From Vulcanimicrobiota bacterium (lineage in GTDB: Bacteria; Vulcanimicrobiota; Vulcanimicrobiia; Eremiobacterales; Eremiobacteraceae): a DNA stretch of 8,124 nt. Under the pieces are notes generated by a model. That model ran no database searches. It saw nothing but the letters and a program-made list of their open reading frames with translations, and was not told the DNA's origin. Made by a program: the position numbers and the translations under genes. The stretch lies in the NCBI GenBank assembly GCA_019232725.1, contig JAFANK010000116.1:1-8124 (forward strand). Direction: 5' to 3'. Positions 6,431-8,124 of this stretch are shown here, one piece after another; within the stretch, counting starts at the first letter, position 1; each line of letters starts with the position of its first letter.

Positions 6431-7144
6431 TTACAGGTACTCCAACACTTGATCTAACAGCTGCACGACCGGCGCTCTCGTAAAATTCTGATGGCGATTG
6501 TTGCGGTCCAGCAAGATCGCACGCAACCCAGCCGCGAGTGCACCATCGACGTCATGCTCCGGGGAATCGCCGATGTGCACCGCTGAGGCTGGTTCCACAC
6601 CCGTTCGCCGTAATGCCTCATCGAAGATCTCTCCGTGCGGCTTCTCATAACCAAGCCGCGCAGAGTCCAATGCAAAATCAAACGACGATCGCAATCCTAC
6701 CCGCTCTAAAACGTCTTCGAGGTCGCCGGTCCAGTTTGAGATGATGCCCAGGCGGACACCTTGCGCCCGTAGGGTCTGCAAAATGCCCCGCACATCATCA
6801 TACACGCGCCACGTGATCGCCGCAGCAAAGGTACGGTAGACACGTTCGGCCTTTGCCGCGTCGCGTGCGTTACGGGCGCACACGCTCAACAAGGTGCGGT
6901 TATACTCCGTCCAAAAACGGTCCACTGCATCCTGCGAGAACGGTTTTGGCACATCGTGCGGTTGGCGTGGTCCAAGCAACGTGTTTGCGCGCTGTACGGC
7001 CTCAGCAAAATGCTCGTGCACGATCTCGATATCCAGTTGCGAACAAACGCGTAAGAACACGGTCGGCTGATCCGGCTCCATGCACAGGAGCGTGTAGCCG
7101 GCATCGAAGAAGACCGCCTGAGTGTTGCGCTGCATACCGAACAC
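6431..7144 (-). CDS. HAD-superfamily hydrolase, motif I DxGxT
   Basis: 237-residue haloacid-dehalogenase-fold protein, probably a cytosolic small-molecule phosphatase. Motif I is FFDAGYTLL (12-20) with nucleophile Asp14; motif II is IISNW (134-138) with Ser136; motif III Lys168 lies in GYEKPHGEIFDEAL; motif IV is HIGDSPEHDV (190-199) with Asp193 and Asp198. A helical cap of about 90 residues is inserted between motifs I and II (roughly 22-115), as in subclass I. The second motif I acid (DxD) is Gly16, as in 2-haloacid-dehalogenase-like and HDHD3/REG-2-like relatives, so the general acid may be missing or elsewhere. The start is GTG at 7144, supported by GAAGG (7150-7154) five bases upstream; an ATG at 7135 is too far from that site. 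Divergent from nrdR by 50 bp and convergent with the transporter. Substrate unknown; a nucleotidase would suit the neighbours but is speculation. Confidence 0.87.
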   Translation of the reverse strand: MFGMQRNTQAVFFDAGYTLLCMEPDQPTVFLRVCSQLDIEIVHEHFAEAVQRANTLLGPRQPHDVPKPFSQDAVDRFWTEYNRTLLSVCARNARDAAKAERVYRTFAAAITWRVYDDVRGILQTLRAQGVRLGIISNWTGDLEDVLERVGLRSSFDFALDSARLGYEKPHGEIFDEALRRTGVEPASAVHIGDSPEHDVDGALAAGLRAILLDRNNRHQNFTRAPVVQLLDQVLEYL

Positions 7145-7149
7145 CGATG

Positions 7150-7154
7150 CCTTC
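7150..7154 (-). promoter_or_regulatory. Shine-Dalgarno site for the HAD hydrolase
   Basis: GAAGG on the minus strand lies five bases before the GTG at 7144. It is the clearest ribosome binding site in the window and decides for the GTG start over the ATG at 7135. Confidence 0.55.
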
Positions 7155-7165
7155 GCAGCGGGCCT

Positions 7166-7173
7166 GAGCGCTC
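7166..7173. promoter_or_regulatory. Palindrome GAGCGCTC in the HAD/nrdR divergent gap
   Basis: A perfect 8-bp palindrome sits near the middle of the 50-bp gap between the two divergent genes, flanked by the outer pair CGCAG (7154-7158) and CTGCG (7174-7178). No consensus promoter is readable in the gap. It may be an operator or chance in GC-rich DNA. Confidence 0.22.
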
Positions 7174-7194
7174 CTGCGCGTCGGACCTAGCCCG

Positions 7195-7647
7195 ATGCTT
7201 TGTCCGGTCTGTCACATTGGCGAAACGCGCGTCGTCGACAGTCGCGATGACGAGAACGCGGTGCGTCGCAGGCGAGAGTGTCAGTCGTGCAAGCATCGCT
7301 TCACGACCTACGAACGTGCCGAAGCGCCACGGCTCTTCGTGGTCAAAAAAGACGGGCGCCGGGAGTCCTACAATCGCGACAAGGTCATCGGTGGGTTGCG
7401 CAAGGCATCGGAAAAGCGGCCGGTCTCTGAAAGCGCCATCCAAGGTGTCGCCGATCGCGTCGAGCGAGAACTCTATGCCCGCGGAGAGAGCGAAGTACAG
7501 TCGACGGTCGTCGGAGATTTGGTGATGGCAGAGCTTCGTGGCCTGGACAAGGTCGCGTACATCCGCTTCGCATCCGTCTATCGCTCGTTCACTGATCTGA
7601 ATTCATTCCAAGAAGAGCTCGCGCAGCTGCTGGCCAAGACCGAATGA
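7195..7647 (+). CDS. nrdR: Transcriptional repressor NrdR
   Basis: 150-residue repressor that binds NrdR boxes upstream of ribonucleotide reductase operons and senses ATP/dATP. The N-terminal zinc ribbon has Cys3 and Cys6 (MLCPVC) paired with Cys29 and Cys32 (ECQSC), followed by HRFTTYE (34-40). Between them is VVDSRDDENAVRRRR (13-27), the DNA-contacting segment. The ATP-cone domain spans about 47-137, with VVKKDGRRESYNRDKV (49-64) and VAYIRFASVYRSF (120-132). Length matches the family (about 150-160). Start is ATG at 7195, required by Cys3. No ribosome site is obvious. Its last four bases overlap the dut start (ATGA), so the two genes are likely translationally coupled and together govern dNTP supply and quality. 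No ribonucleotide reductase gene is in the window. Identification is secure. Confidence 0.97.
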   Translation: MLCPVCHIGETRVVDSRDDENAVRRRRECQSCKHRFTTYERAEAPRLFVVKKDGRRESYNRDKVIGGLRKASEKRPVSESAIQGVADRVERELYARGESEVQSTVVGDLVMAELRGLDKVAYIRFASVYRSFTDLNSFQEELAQLLAKTE

Positions 7648-8102
7648 AGCGGGTTGTGCGCGTCGGGATCCAGCTGCTCCCAGAGGGTCAGGGCTTACCG
7701 TTGCCATCCTACATGACGCCCGGCAGCGCAGGATGCGACCTCTACGCCGCCATCAACGAAGCGATAACGCTCCAGCCGGGCCAGCGTTCCCTTATCCCCG
7801 CCGGCTTTTGCATGGCGTTGCCCGCCGGCTTTGAGGCGCAAATCCGTCCGCGTAGCGGCCTTGCGATGAAGTACGGCGTGACATGTCTCAACTCACCCGG
7901 AACGATCGATGCGGATTACCGTGGACCGGTGTGTGTCCTGATCATCAACCACGGGCAAGAACCGTTCGTCATCCAACGTGGTGACCGTATCGCGCAGATG
8001 GTCGTTGTGCAGGTCGAGCGCGCAGAGTTTGACCAGGCCGACGCATTGGACGCCACGGTGCGAGCGACGGGCGGCTTCGGCTCCACGGGCTCCCGCGGCT
8101 AG
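7644..8102 (+). CDS. dut: dUTP diphosphatase (trimeric dUTPase)
   Basis: 152-residue trimeric dUTPase that hydrolyses dUTP to dUMP and pyrophosphate, keeping uracil out of DNA and feeding thymidylate synthesis. All five family motifs are present in order: motif 1 PGSAGCDLYAA (26-36), motif 2 RPRSGLA (68-74), motif 3 GTIDADYRGPV (86-96) with the catalytic Asp89, motif 4 GDRIAQMVV (113-121) and motif 5 RATGGFGSTG (140-149). Motif 5 is the flexible C-terminal arm that closes over the uracil nucleotide. Length is normal. The ATG at 7644 overlaps the nrdR stop codon, giving tight coupling, and the product begins with the usual short strand before motif 1. Nothing unusual is seen in the active site. 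Confidence 0.97.
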   Translation: MKRVVRVGIQLLPEGQGLPLPSYMTPGSAGCDLYAAINEAITLQPGQRSLIPAGFCMALPAGFEAQIRPRSGLAMKYGVTCLNSPGTIDADYRGPVCVLIINHGQEPFVIQRGDRIAQMVVVQVERAEFDQADALDATVRATGGFGSTGSRG

Positions 8103-8107
8103 TCGCG

Positions 8108-8124
8108 ATGCGCAGCCTCATCGT
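8108..8124 (+). CDS. Possible start of a further gene, cut by the right edge
   Basis: An ATG five bases after the dut stop opens a frame of five complete codons (M-R-S-L-I) to the window end. The close spacing suits an operon continuing from nrdR-dut, but there is no ribosome site and far too little sequence to identify a product. Confidence 0.3.

Noticed and set aside
1..8124. Mobile elements, CRISPR repeats, tRNA or rRNA genes
   Set aside because: No long repeats, transposase motifs, regularly spaced repeats or cloverleaf-like segments were found, and nearly every base belongs to a conserved protein gene.

Overview
The window is compact bacterial chromosomal DNA, roughly 60% GC by eye, almost entirely coding. 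It holds ten recognisable protein genes, the first cut by the left edge, plus a possible start of an eleventh at the right edge. I see no rRNA, tRNA, CRISPR array, insertion sequence, phage gene or origin. Start sites are mostly ATG, with one well supported GTG. Clear Shine-Dalgarno sequences are rare. The core genes (argS, dprA, rlmH, nrdR, dut) place it in Bacteria. The Rrf2 protein has an actinobacterial-looking C-terminal half, which together with the GC content and weak ribosome sites would fit a high-GC terrestrial lineage such as Actinobacteria, Chloroflexota or Eremiobacterota/WPS-2. That placement is a guess; no gene here settles it.

Layout. From 1 to 612 is the C-terminal part of an AI-2E/PerM-type membrane protein on the plus strand. 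It runs head-on into argS (arginyl-tRNA synthetase, minus strand, 605-2284), and the two coding regions overlap by 8 bp. A short divergent region (2285-2344) with a repeated motif separates argS from a plus-strand run: dprA (DNA uptake and recombination), rlmH (23S rRNA methyltransferase) and an Rrf2-family regulator, with gaps of 20 and 30 bp. The Rrf2 gene converges on a minus-strand sulfite-oxidase-type molybdoenzyme (4417-5565). That gene is divergent from a TSUP/TauE-type membrane transporter (5626-6414). The transporter converges on a minus-strand HAD hydrolase (6431-7144). The hydrolase is divergent from nrdR and dut, which overlap by 4 bp.

How the genes may work together. Three functional themes can be supported. 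(1) Information processing: argS, dprA, rlmH. (2) A probable sulfite-handling neighbourhood: a regulator without the usual Fe-S cysteines, a sulfite-oxidase-like enzyme without a visible export signal, and a TSUP-family transporter of the type that moves sulfite or other sulfur anions. (3) Deoxynucleotide control: NrdR, repressor of ribonucleotide reductase genes, translationally coupled to dUTPase.

I found no clear novel multi-gene system. The strongest anomaly is in ArgS. The class I HIGH signature expected after NPTGPL reads Val-Val-Val-Gln, losing both histidines and the glycine, while the rest of the protein looks intact. Secondary points are a possible leaderless promoter at rlmH, a repeated element in the argS/dprA divergent region, a 10-bp palindrome between the molybdoenzyme and the transporter, and a HAD enzyme with Gly in place of the second motif I Asp.
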